Below the pieces are notes generated by a model, which saw nothing but the letters and a program-made list of their open reading frames with translations, did not search any database and had not been told where the DNA came from. This document shows positions 36,547-45,389 of a stretch of DNA of 47,211 nucleotides, in pieces. Each line of letters begins with the position of its first letter. The first letter of the stretch is position 1. The translations under genes and the position numbers were made by a program. The stretch is from UBA4416 sp044340865 (GTDB lineage: Bacteria; Bacteroidota; Bacteroidia; B-17B0; Aurantibacillaceae). Location: positions 1-47,211 of the forward strand of contig JBIISW010000001.1 of NCBI GenBank assembly GCA_044340865.1, written 5' to 3'.

Positions 36547-39500
36547 TTATCTAAGAAGTGTTACGTCACCGGTTTTTTTAAACTTCTTACCTGTATACAT
36601 TTCAACTTCAACTACCCAAATGTAAACACCGATAGGTTGCTCAGTTCCATTAAAAGTTCCATCCCATCCCTCTAATTGGTTAATTGTCTCAAAAATTAAT
36701 TGTCCCCAATTATTATATAATTTCACATTGATGGTTTTAAATGGTCCGCCTCTAACTAGAAAAAAATCATTTTGTCCGTCAGCATTTGGACTAAAAGCCG
36801 TTGGAACATCTGGTAATAAAACAACCATAATTTCTCTCCTAGTTGTATCAATACATCCATTAATATCTTTAACAACCAATGTGACTACAAAATTCCCAGG
36901 ATAATTATAATTATGAATCGGATTTTGAATATTAGTAGCTGTACTATCTCCAAAATACCAATTCCAATTAGTTAGAGAACTAACTCCACTTGATAAATCT
37001 ATAAAATTTGCAGATTCGAGTGCTTCTACTGGGTTAGGATTTACACTGAAATTTGCTGTTGGGCCAGGTATTACATTCACTACTTTAACTAATGTATCTT
37101 TACAACCAAATGAAGACGTTACAATTAATGAAACTGAAAAAGTTGTTGCAGTCGCAAATGCATGCTGTGGATTTTGATGTCCTGAAGTATAAAAATCACC
37201 AAAATTCCAATTCCATGAAATTAAACTTCCAGATAAAGTTTTTGAAGAATCTACAAACTGAGTTATATTACCCAGGCAAGGTGTGTTTTGAAAAAATAAA
37301 GCTTCAGGTAAAAAATAAATCGTTATTGGCTTTTTTATGGTATCGTTACATCCATTTGAGGAATAAGCCACATGGCTAACAGTATATGTGCCAGGTGTTG
37401 TATAAATATGGTTAACCGTATTTGCAGCACCGAAAAATCCATCGCCAAAATCCCACCAATATGTGGTTAATGAACCGATTGAAGTACTAGAATTATCATT
37501 AAAAACCGCACTTTTATAAACACATTCGTTATTGGAAATAAAATTTGCGACTGGTGCTGCTTTAAAATTAATTTTTAAAGTGTCTGAAATAGCACTACAG
37601 CCTTTATTAAACGTTGAAGTCAATAATAAATTAACAGATCCATTTGAAATATCTAAAGCAGAGGGTTGATAAAACGAAGTTAATAATGAATCATTAGGAA
37701 TAAAAACACCCGTACCAAAAGTTGACCAAACACCAGAATTTGTAACTCCTGTAACTGTTCCATTAATTGGAACGACTTGATTGTCGCAAAATAAATTATC
37801 AATCCCTGCATTAACTATAGCAGATTTTACAATTACTAAAAGCAATGTATCTCTAACAGGTAAACAAGATGAACCTGTAGAGGTTAGCACTAATTTAACT
37901 TGACCAGCAAGCGTATCAGCACTTCCTAATGTATATATTGTATTTAGAGAGGTTGAACTTGCAAATGTTCCACTTCCGGTCGTAGTCCATATACCTGTGC
38001 TTGCTCCAGCAGAAACATTTCCATTTAAATTATAAAAAATATTACTTGAACATATGGTATCATTTATACCCGCATTTACAATTGGAGAAGGGGTTACAAA
38101 AATATTCAAACTATCAAATACAGATAAACAATTTCCATTAAAGGTTGAAGATAACTTAATTGTAACACTTCCATTAGCAATGTCAGCTGGTGTAAGTTGA
38201 TATATTGAACTTAAACTCGCAGTAGAAGGCGAGAATAATCCTGATCCACTGGTCGTCCATAATCCAGTTGTTGAACCTCCTGTTACAGTTCCTGTTACTG
38301 CTACCGTAGGATTATTTGCACATACTAAAACATCTGGACTTAAAATTACAACAGGAGCATTCGTAAAATTTATTTTTAAACTATCAAAGGTGTTTGGACA
38401 ACTATTAAAACTTCCTGAAGAGGTTAAACTAAGAGTAACACTGCCTGCTAATAAATCTAATGGTGAAGGCAGATAGGTTGTATTTAACGATCCAATACTT
38501 CCAAAAGAACCTGAACCAGAACTTGTCCAATTGGCACCGGCCGCATAATTTAAAGTCCCATTAAGTGATACTGGACTAATATTATTTTTACAAAGGGTGA
38601 AACTTGAACCAGCTGTAACAGTTGGAGATTTAAATATATTCAACGTCATTGTATCCGAAATAGGATTGCAATTTCCTGTTGAAGATAGAACAAATTTAAG
38701 CTCTGAAAGGCTTAAATCTCCTATACTAAGTGAATATGTAGTATTTAAACTTGTTGTACTTGCAAAAGAACCTGTTCCTCCAATTGCTGTCCAAATACCT
38801 GTTGTTGAACCGCCTTCAATATTACCAACTAAATTAATAGTTGAGGTTGAAGTACAAATATTTTGATTAGGTCCAACAGTTGTTTTAGTTTTCCTTAAAA
38901 AAGAAGACATATAATGATAATAACAACCACCAGTAGGATTGCCATTAAATACACCTAATGCAAAAAAAGGTTCAGATGTATTTGTATTAGTGATTAAACT
39001 GGTTATTCCAATTGGAACTTCTGAAAGTGAATAATTCCTTTGAAATCCACTCCAAATTCCACTTGTTCCGGGAACAACCGTAAATTGAGATGCTGGAATT
39101 AGTGCACTACTTCCATTCAACTTAAAATCATTAATAGCAGATGTTTTACAAAGTACATTCAATAAAAAATTATAATTATTAGTCCTTGTAAAACTAATTT
39201 GATTTGAACCAGCACAATTTAATGGAGGTAAAATTGCCTCGCCTAACTCACAACCAAAACCACTTGCGTGTATAACATAAAATGGTTTATCGCCTTTAAC
39301 ATGTGTTAATCCTTGCGTAGCTTTATAAAAATAGGTGTCACCTTTATTAAGATAAACTATTGTAACGGTTCCATCATTTACCGTTAATTGTGTAAAATTT
39401 TGTGTTGCCACTGCATAGAAGCCTTCAAACTGATTTGCACTCAAAGCACCTTTGTTAATAACGTATTCGTTACCAATAACCTCAACTGGCACAATTTGAT

Positions 39501-40245
39501 CACCCATCATATCAGCACATGCTAAAACACCCATCACCGAATCGTCAGTCACTGTTACTGAAATTGGTTTATCGGCAACTATTATAGTACCACTTAAATT
39601 TTGTCCTAAAACGGATGTGAAAATACTTGCATTATCTATATTATAACTTTGGCCATAATTTAATGAAATAGAATACGTAATTCCAGCTAAATGACCAATG
39701 ATATTGCACCTTGGAGTTATCCAAACTGTTGTTAAATTTTGAGTTGCAACAATACTTATCTGAGATTTTGCTAATGGAGAAAAGCCTCCGTTATTACCAT
39801 TAGTTTGAAATGGACATAAAAATTCTAATCCCATTCCATTTTGACCTTTTAATGAAAACGTTTCTGGATTCAATGGTGTTGCACCCGAAGTGGTAATTTC
39901 ATAAACTATTGTAATAGGATTGTTAGATGAAATTTTTAAACCGCGGTTGAAAATAGTATTTGCTGGTGTGTTTTCAATTGATCCAATGATGTGAGATAAT
40001 GATTTAGAAAATAAAGAATTCGCCGCAATTGTAAATGTTGTATCGTAAGTACCTGCAGGTTGTCTAACTCTAACAATAGTTGGGCTAGAAAATGTTGAAA
40101 TACGCAAAATAACAGGTTTATTTCCAGAATGGCCTGGAGTAACCCAAGGTGCTGCAAACCAAAAAACGGTATCAATTTGACTAATTAAAGTATTTTGAAA
40201 TGTCAGAAGTATGAATAGCAAAATTTTATTTAAGTTCTTCCTCAT
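36547..40245 (-). CDS. T9SS type B surface adhesin with IgGFc-binding-like and PKD domains (1232 aa)
   Basis: Signal peptide to about 22 (TLISQ). Residues about 25-445 form an IgGFc-binding-like N-terminal domain (FWFAAPWVTPGHSGNKPVILRIS start). Five tandem repeats of about 88 residues follow (about 457-895; each with -C-N---LNG----GW-T-G-G-F). Next are three PKD domains (about 895-1140, WWDFGDGFF, WNWNFGDFY and WNWYFGDST signatures), and finally a gliding-motility-associated C-terminal domain (about the last 90 residues, PTAFSPNADGQNDFF to TLLR). The C-terminal domain sends it through the T9SS. The start overlaps the preceding PorP/SprF gene by 20 bases. It is a paralogue of the 1153-residue protein at 41202. 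Confidence 0.9.
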   Translation of the reverse strand: MRKNLNKILLFILLTFQNTLISQIDTVFWFAAPWVTPGHSGNKPVILRISTFSSPTIVRVRQPAGTYDTTFTIAANSLFSKSLSHIIGSIENTPANTIFNRGLKISSNNPITIVYEITTSGATPLNPETFSLKGQNGMGLEFLCPFQTNGNNGGFSPLAKSQISIVATQNLTTVWITPRCNIIGHLAGITYSISLNYGQSYNIDNASIFTSVLGQNLSGTIIVADKPISVTVTDDSVMGVLACADMMGDQIVPVEVIGNEYVINKGALSANQFEGFYAVATQNFTQLTVNDGTVTIVYLNKGDTYFYKATQGLTHVKGDKPFYVIHASGFGCELGEAILPPLNCAGSNQISFTRTNNYNFLLNVLCKTSAINDFKLNGSSALIPASQFTVVPGTSGIWSGFQRNYSLSEVPIGITSLITNTNTSEPFFALGVFNGNPTGGCYYHYMSSFLRKTKTTVGPNQNICTSTSTINLVGNIEGGSTTGIWTAIGGTGSFASTTSLNTTYSLSIGDLSLSELKFVLSSTGNCNPISDTMTLNIFKSPTVTAGSSFTLCKNNISPVSLNGTLNYAAGANWTSSGSGSFGSIGSLNTTYLPSPLDLLAGSVTLSLTSSGSFNSCPNTFDSLKINFTNAPVVILSPDVLVCANNPTVAVTGTVTGGSTTGLWTTSGSGLFSPSTASLSSIYQLTPADIANGSVTIKLSSTFNGNCLSVFDSLNIFVTPSPIVNAGINDTICSSNIFYNLNGNVSAGASTGIWTTTGSGTFASSTSLNTIYTLGSADTLAGQVKLVLTSTGSSCLPVRDTLLLVIVKSAIVNAGIDNLFCDNQVVPINGTVTGVTNSGVWSTFGTGVFIPNDSLLTSFYQPSALDISNGSVNLLLTSTFNKGCSAISDTLKINFKAAPVANFISNNECVYKSAVFNDNSSTSIGSLTTYWWDFGDGFFGAANTVNHIYTTPGTYTVSHVAYSSNGCNDTIKKPITIYFLPEALFFQNTPCLGNITQFVDSSKTLSGSLISWNWNFGDFYTSGHQNPQHAFATATTFSVSLIVTSSFGCKDTLVKVVNVIPGPTANFSVNPNPVEALESANFIDLSSGVSSLTNWNWYFGDSTATNIQNPIHNYNYPGNFVVTLVVKDINGCIDTTRREIMVVLLPDVPTAFSPNADGQNDFFLVRGGPFKTINVKLYNNWGQLIFETINQLEGWDGTFNGTEQPIGVYIWVVEVEMYTGKKFKKTGDVTLLR
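37570..38875 (-). repeat. Five tandem 88-residue repeats in the 1232-residue adhesin
   Basis: Five consecutive coding repeats of about 264 bases, each beginning with V/I-N-A-G or a variant and a Cys-containing C--N segment, then G-W-T-G-G-F and a T-Y-P/S-I region and ending T-L-I-F/V. Protein-level similarity is moderate, so the repeats are not recent exact duplicates. Confidence 0.75.
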
Positions 40246-41200
40246 TTTGTTTTTTTAATTTTGAACGAATACTATTATCAATATCATTAAATTCTAATTC
40301 ATCTGCATTTAGTTTTTTCTTCTTTTTTATAAATTGATAAGAAATAGATAGTTCATTTGAACCCTTTGTGTATTTCATTATTTTAGAAGTTGTATAATCG
40401 TAAGCAAATGCAATCGTTAATTTTTCTTTTACAATAATTCCAACTAATGCACTTAACGCATCATTCATTCGATAGGATGTTCCAATCCAAAATATATTCT
40501 TATAAATTCCTCTTACGCTAATTTCAGGCTGAATAATAGCAGGATAATTAAACTTCACCAATGCACTTGGTTGGATTGCTAAGTTCTTATTTGCTCTAAT
40601 AGAATAACCAAGTGTAGAATAAAAATGTGGTGTTAAACTGCTTCGCGAATCTTTCCAAGTTATTTTATTGGATAAATATTGGTAGCTTGAAATACCAAAA
40701 AAAAGTTTATCGCTGTATAAATAAAAACCAGCATTTGAATCAAAAACATTATTTGTAAGTAAATTACCAGTTAACAAATCATCGCCAGCATCTGCTATTT
40801 TAGCATCGTACAATTTTATACGATATTGAAGCATGCCAGCCGAAATACCGAAACTTATTTTATATTGATTATTCAATTTTAAATGATAAGCAAACGTTAC
40901 ATAACTTGATGTTTTAGAAAGTAATCCTGTATTTTCAGAATTTATAAAAAAACCAAGTCCAACTTTCTTTTCTTTTCCAATACTATTATGAACACTCAAT
41001 AAGTATGTTGAGGGTGCATCTTGAAAACCCACCCATTGATTTCTGTAATTTAGATTAACAACAGAATGTGGTTTAGATCCAGCAATAGCAGGATTATAAG
41101 CATAGCTATTTAATAGATAATTTGTAGATAATTGAAGTTGCTGAGCCTTTAAATTAAACACAGCAAGTATCAAAAATATAATTAAAACACCTTTTCTCAT
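40226..41200 (-). CDS. PorP/SprF family type IX secretion membrane protein (copy 2)
   Basis: 324 residues with a signal peptide (ending FNLKAQ). The family block QLQLSTNYLLNSYAYNPAIAGSKPHS with NLNYRNQWVGF is clear, followed by barrel strands. A charged tail (KKKKKLNADELEF to KQNEEELK) is unusual. It sits one base after the stop of the 1153-residue adhesin gene and overlaps the start of the next adhesin by 20 bases, so translation of the whole operon is coupled. It probably serves the 1153-residue adhesin encoded just upstream. Confidence 0.92.
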   Translation of the reverse strand: MRKGVLIIFLILAVFNLKAQQLQLSTNYLLNSYAYNPAIAGSKPHSVVNLNYRNQWVGFQDAPSTYLLSVHNSIGKEKKVGLGFFINSENTGLLSKTSSYVTFAYHLKLNNQYKISFGISAGMLQYRIKLYDAKIADAGDDLLTGNLLTNNVFDSNAGFYLYSDKLFFGISSYQYLSNKITWKDSRSSLTPHFYSTLGYSIRANKNLAIQPSALVKFNYPAIIQPEISVRGIYKNIFWIGTSYRMNDALSALVGIIVKEKLTIAFAYDYTTSKIMKYTKGSNELSISYQFIKKKKKLNADELEFNDIDNSIRSKLKKQNEEELK

Positions 41201-41201
41201 T

Positions 41202-44200
41202 TTATCTAATTAATAAAACTGAACCTTTTATCTGTTCGCTATTATTTGAATCATGTAAATTAATAACATAATAATAATTTCCAACAGGCAAATCGTGACC
41301 ATTAAACCTCCCGTTCCATTGCTCATTATAACCAACAGAATGAAATATATTTTGTCCCCAAACATTAAAAATATCAACTTCTGTTTGAGGATACAAAATT
41401 GAAATAAAATCTAATTTCCAAATATCATTTTTTCCATCTCCATTTGGTGATATAGCATTTGGAATTAGTGAGGATATTTCATTTGTAATATTATTGATAC
41501 GAACAGCTAGCCTCGCTGTATCGGAACATCCATAATTATCATAAGCAATTTGAGTTATTACATAAACACCATTAGAATAATAAACTTGAGATGCATTTTG
41601 AGTTAAAATATTTTGGATTCCATTTCCGAAATTCCAATTCCATTGCGATGTATATTTTGAAGTGTCGATGACATTAACGTTTGTTCCGACAGTTAATCCT
41701 GATGATATGGAATAAGCGAACCCGGCAATGGGTCTTGGACTCAAATTTGTTTGCTTTACGATGGTATCTTTACATCCGTGATTTGAAGTTGTAATTAATG
41801 TAATATTATAAAGTCCTGAACCAGGGAATAATTGAATAGGATTCTGTAAATTACTAATACCTGGTCCACCAAAATCCCAAAAATATTGTGTAATCGTTTC
41901 AGGTGATGCAATTATAGTACTATCAGAAAAAATAAGATTTAAAAATGCTCCAGTACAAATTCTACCAATTCCAAAATTTGAATTTGGTAAAGGAAAAATT
42001 GTAGTTACCCTTTTAATTGTATCTCTGCAACCGTAAGAATTTTGAGCAACCAGTTGTGTTGTAAAAGTTCCTGAACTCGTATACGTATGGACTGGATTTT
42101 GTAGGTTGCTCGATGTAAAATCTCCAAAATTCCAATTCCATTGTGTTATCCCACCGACACCAGCAATTGAATAATCTGTATAAAGAGTTTGCTGATTTAA
42201 GCATACATCATAAAAATTAAAATTAGCAAATGGCTTTGGAACAAAATTAATTTTAACAATATCTGAACTTGCATTACAATTACCATTAGCGGTTGAAGTC
42301 AATAATAAAAAGACGTAACCAGCTGAAACTTCAGCAGCACTTGGTGTATACGTAGAATTTAAAACAGCATTACTCGGTAAATAAGTTCCAGCTCCGCCTG
42401 TCCAAACTCCTGTTGTTGTTGGACCAGAAACAGTGCCAGATAAAACTGAATTTACATTGTTTTTACAAATAAATAAATCCACTCCTGCATTAACACTTGG
42501 TGGGGATGTGAAAACAACTAAAATACTATCTTTTGAAGGGTTACAGGTTAAATTATTTGTTGATGAAAGGTATAATGAAATTTGCCCTGCTGCAACATCT
42601 GCAGAACTTGGAAAATAATTTGTATTCAATATGATATTACTTGGACTAAAATTTCCAGAGCCACTTGTTGTCCATTTTCCTGTGGTTGTTAATCCTCCAA
42701 CAATTCCATTTACGGTTAAAGTCGGATTATTTGCACAAACTGAATAGCTTACTGGACCAGCATTTACAAAAGGTGCAGGTGTAATTGTAATTTTCATTGT
42801 ATCCCTCTCTAAGGAACAAATGCCACTTCCAGTAGACGTTAAAATCAATTTAACTGAACCAGAAGCTATATCTGATACACTTAGCAAATACATAGCATTA
42901 AGTGCTAAATTATTTGGCACAAAAGTTCCTGTTCCTGTGCTGTTCCATATACCTGTAGAAGCTCCACCAATAATAGAACCATTCAAATTTACAGTTCCAA
43001 TATTTGCACAAATAATTTGATCAACCGATGCATTAACGATCGGTGATGGTTTAACAGACAATAATAATGTGTCTTTAGTAATAGGGCACGGACCGTTAGA
43101 TGTTAAGTATAGTTTAACTGGTTTAACTGTGGTATCTATTTGGCTGGGGATATAGGTATTTGATAAAACTGAAAGCGAAGACGTAAATGAACCAAAACCA
43201 TTGGTTGACCAAGTTCCTAAAACATTACCACCTCCAATAATTCCATTCAATTGAATACTTCCGTTCGCGCAAATGGTATAATCTGCACCAGCATTAATTA
43301 ACGCTTGAGTAGAAAAATCAGAAATATAAGCATATGCACTGCCATTTGCATGAGAACCATTTAAAATTCCCAAACCAAAAATATCTCCAGAATTAGTAAT
43401 CGTATTATGAGATCCAACGGGGATTGTTGCCGTATTGAAATACAATTTTGAAGTTTTAATTAACCCAGAAGAACCAGGAACAACTGTAAATGATGAAGAT
43501 GGGATTAATAATGGATTACCATTTAAAGAAAAATTGCCTTCAAATCCTGAACGTGTAAATACATTTATAGCTAAAGAATCTATCGATGTTCTTGTAAAAG
43601 AGGCTGAAAAAGTTCCTGCACAGTAAAAAGCAGGAACTTGCGCACCACTTAATCTACAACCATAACCAGAAACATGAAAAACATAAATAGGCTTATTCGA
43701 TTTAATATATGCAATTGAATTGCTTAAAGAGTAAACATGAGTTTGACTAAAATTTAAAAATGGTGTAAGTGTTGTTGTACCATCATTAATGGTAAGTTGA
43801 GTTCCATTTTGAGTAGCCAAAATAAATACTTTATCAACACTTCCAGCTCCTTTATTAATAATATAATCAGTACCTATAAAAGTAGAATTAGTAATTTGAT
43901 CCCCTACACTGCTTCTACAACCAAATTGACTTAATCCGCTTGATTGAATAGAAATTGCAATTGGATTATTTGATGAAACAATTGAACCAGCTAGACTTGT
44001 AGATGCACTTCTGGAAGAGTCTTGACAAGAAAAGGTTTGTCCACGTTGAAGCAATAGGGTAAATGTAACGTTAGCGAGATGGCCAATGATGTTTGTTTTC
44101 GGAGTAATTAAAACAGTAGTTGTGTTTTGTGAAGCAACAATTTCGAAGGAGGAATATGATTTTGGAGTTGTGGCAGGCAATTGGTTCCAAAATTCTTGCA

Positions 44201-44624
44201 TCGGCACGTAAAAATCTTTACCTAATGCTTTCGATCCTTTAAAAGAAAAAAATTCTTTATTAAAGTTAGCGTTTATTGAGTATAAAACGGAAATTTTTTG
44301 AGTAGATGAAACATAAAGGCCTTTATTTAAAATAGCGTTTGGAAGATTGTTTTCAATATTACTAATAAAAGGAGTTAAATTAATTGAATCAATAGAATTT
44401 GCTGGAATTACTTTAATAATAGGTAAAAAAGTTAAATCTGCAGGCTGAGATAAAGTAACCGTAGAAGGTTGATTATACGTATTGATGTATAAATAGATGG
44501 GGCGATCTCCTAAACCTTGAGAAAAATCAGGTGCAGCGAACCAAAATGCTGTATCTACTTGTGCTTTCGAATAAAAAAGAAAGCAAAGAAAGGAAATAGA
44601 AATAAATATTTTCTTAATGAACAT
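41202..44624 (-). CDS. T9SS type B surface adhesin with IgGFc-binding-like and PKD domains (1140 aa)
   Basis: About 1140 residues from ATG 44624. That ATG gives a clean signal peptide, MFIKKIFISISFLCFLFYSKAQ; the earlier TTG at 44663 is ruled out by the promoter lying across it. Residues about 24-440 form the IgGFc-binding-like domain (DTAFWFAAPDFSQGLGDRPI), then four 88-residue repeats (about 442-795), three PKD domains (about 795-1050, WNWNFGDFTSS and WDFGG types) and the type B C-terminal domain (about the last 90, PNAISPNGDGKNDIW). It is the first gene of the five-gene operon and a paralogue of the 1232-residue protein, which has five repeats. Confidence 0.9.
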   Translation of the reverse strand: MFIKKIFISISFLCFLFYSKAQVDTAFWFAAPDFSQGLGDRPIYLYINTYNQPSTVTLSQPADLTFLPIIKVIPANSIDSINLTPFISNIENNLPNAILNKGLYVSSTQKISVLYSINANFNKEFFSFKGSKALGKDFYVPMQEFWNQLPATTPKSYSSFEIVASQNTTTVLITPKTNIIGHLANVTFTLLLQRGQTFSCQDSSRSASTSLAGSIVSSNNPIAISIQSSGLSQFGCRSSVGDQITNSTFIGTDYIINKGAGSVDKVFILATQNGTQLTINDGTTTLTPFLNFSQTHVYSLSNSIAYIKSNKPIYVFHVSGYGCRLSGAQVPAFYCAGTFSASFTRTSIDSLAINVFTRSGFEGNFSLNGNPLLIPSSSFTVVPGSSGLIKTSKLYFNTATIPVGSHNTITNSGDIFGLGILNGSHANGSAYAYISDFSTQALINAGADYTICANGSIQLNGIIGGGNVLGTWSTNGFGSFTSSLSVLSNTYIPSQIDTTVKPVKLYLTSNGPCPITKDTLLLSVKPSPIVNASVDQIICANIGTVNLNGSIIGGASTGIWNSTGTGTFVPNNLALNAMYLLSVSDIASGSVKLILTSTGSGICSLERDTMKITITPAPFVNAGPVSYSVCANNPTLTVNGIVGGLTTTGKWTTSGSGNFSPSNIILNTNYFPSSADVAAGQISLYLSSTNNLTCNPSKDSILVVFTSPPSVNAGVDLFICKNNVNSVLSGTVSGPTTTGVWTGGAGTYLPSNAVLNSTYTPSAAEVSAGYVFLLLTSTANGNCNASSDIVKINFVPKPFANFNFYDVCLNQQTLYTDYSIAGVGGITQWNWNFGDFTSSNLQNPVHTYTSSGTFTTQLVAQNSYGCRDTIKRVTTIFPLPNSNFGIGRICTGAFLNLIFSDSTIIASPETITQYFWDFGGPGISNLQNPIQLFPGSGLYNITLITTSNHGCKDTIVKQTNLSPRPIAGFAYSISSGLTVGTNVNVIDTSKYTSQWNWNFGNGIQNILTQNASQVYYSNGVYVITQIAYDNYGCSDTARLAVRINNITNEISSLIPNAISPNGDGKNDIWKLDFISILYPQTEVDIFNVWGQNIFHSVGYNEQWNGRFNGHDLPVGNYYYVINLHDSNNSEQIKGSVLLIR
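42246..43302 (-). repeat. Four tandem 88-residue repeats in the 1140-residue adhesin
   Basis: Four copies of the module present five times in the paralogous adhesin, each about 264 bases, starting near I/V-N-A-G/S-D----IC-N and containing GIW-ST-G-G-F and T-Y-SA-D-A-G. Confidence 0.75.
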
Positions 44625-44632
44625 ATATTTTT

Positions 44633-44664
44633 CAAAGATAAAACAGTTTTTATAAACGACCAAA
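44633..44664 (-). promoter_or_regulatory. Promoter of the adhesin-PorP/SprF-PorE operon
   Basis: Minus strand: TTTG (44664-44661), 20 bases, TATCTTTG (44640-44633), a complete match to the Bacteroidota consensus. The ATG at 44624 is only 8 bases past the -7 box, so the message would have almost no leader. Confidence 0.7.
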
Positions 44665-44681
44665 ATATAATTACAAAAATT

Positions 44682-44720
44682 TTACAATTTAACAAATACT
44701 AAATAATTGTTAAATTTTAA
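44682..44720. promoter_or_regulatory. Inverted repeat, candidate TetR operator
   Basis: 14-base arms at 44682-44695 and 44707-44720, identical at 13 of 14 positions, are separated by an 11-base spacer (inner half ATTTAACAA / TTGTTAAAT). It lies between two divergent promoters and directly upstream of the tetR-like gene, the usual place for a TetR operator. The base composition is AT-rich, so some chance similarity is expected. Confidence 0.45.
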
Positions 44721-44727
44721 CAGGAAA

Positions 44728-44759
44728 CTTGTAGAACAAAAATAGTTTATTTAGTTTTG
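44728..44759 (+). promoter_or_regulatory. Promoter of the tetR-tolC-adaptor operon
   Basis: CTTG (44728-44731), a 20-base spacer and TAGTTTTG (44752-44759), which matches the Bacteroidota consensus with one mismatch in the -33 box. The ATG at 44773 follows 13 bases later, giving a leader of about 8 bases. Confidence 0.6.
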
Positions 44760-44772
44760 TATTCGAAAAAAA

Positions 44773-45387
44773 ATGGACGCACAAGAAAAAATATTAAAAA
44801 TATCCCTCGATTTATTTTTTAAATACGGAATAAAACGTGTTACCATGGATGATATAGCCAAGGAATTAGGCATGTCTAAGAAAACAATCTACCAGTTTTA
44901 CAAAGAAAAAGATGAACTAGTTGATCAATTATGCCAAATTGAAATGCTGAAGCAAGAAAAACTTTTTAAAGAAATTAATGATTTAGCTATAGACCCTATT
45001 CATGAATTAATGCTTATCTCTTTAAAAATGAGTGATATGATGCAACATATTAATCCTATGTTTTTTATTGATCTACAAAAATATTACCCAAATGCATTCG
45101 CAACATTTCAAAAATTTAAAGAAAACTGCGCGTTTAAAGACATTCTTAGAAATGTGAAAGAAGGTAAAAAAGCAGGTATTTATCGTGCTGACATAAATGA
45201 AAATTTTGCAGCAAGGCATCGATTAGCACAAATAGATATGTTAATGTTCGGTAATTACTTTTCGTTTGAAGAAATAAGCTTTACAAAATCTAACGAACTA
45301 TTACTAGATGTTTTTGTCTATGGCATTTGTACAATTAAAGGTCATAAACTCATTAATAATTACAAAAAAATAAAAGAAGAAGAATAA
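44773..45387 (+). CDS. TetR-family transcriptional regulator
   Basis: 204 residues. The N-terminal helix-turn-helix is standard: a TetR_N domain covering about residues 6-52, with GIKRVTMDDIAKELGMSKKTIYQFYKEKDELV, the recognition helix being SKKTIYQFYKEK. The C-terminal half is the variable ligand-binding, dimerisation region. It heads an operon with tolC- and adaptor-type genes, two bases before the second gene, so it is likely the local repressor of that pump. An inverted repeat at 44682-44720 could be its operator and would also overlook the adhesin promoter. Confidence 0.92.
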   Translation: MDAQEKILKISLDLFFKYGIKRVTMDDIAKELGMSKKTIYQFYKEKDELVDQLCQIEMLKQEKLFKEINDLAIDPIHELMLISLKMSDMMQHINPMFFIDLQKYYPNAFATFQKFKENCAFKDILRNVKEGKKAGIYRADINENFAARHRLAQIDMLMFGNYFSFEEISFTKSNELLLDVFVYGICTIKGHKLINNYKKIKEEE

Positions 45388-45389
45388 AT

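Noticed and set aside
37092..37379. Open frames opposite the adhesin repeats and PKD domains
   Set aside because: They arise from the composition of the coding repeats on the other strand.
37570..43302. Regularly spaced repeats taken for a CRISPR array
   Set aside because: The repeat unit is 264 bases of coding sequence in frame with moderate identity; there are no short direct repeats with spacers.
44625..44663. N-terminal extension of the first adhesin from TTG 44663
   Set aside because: The -7 box and spacer of its promoter lie across this region, and ATG 44624 gives a clean signal peptide.
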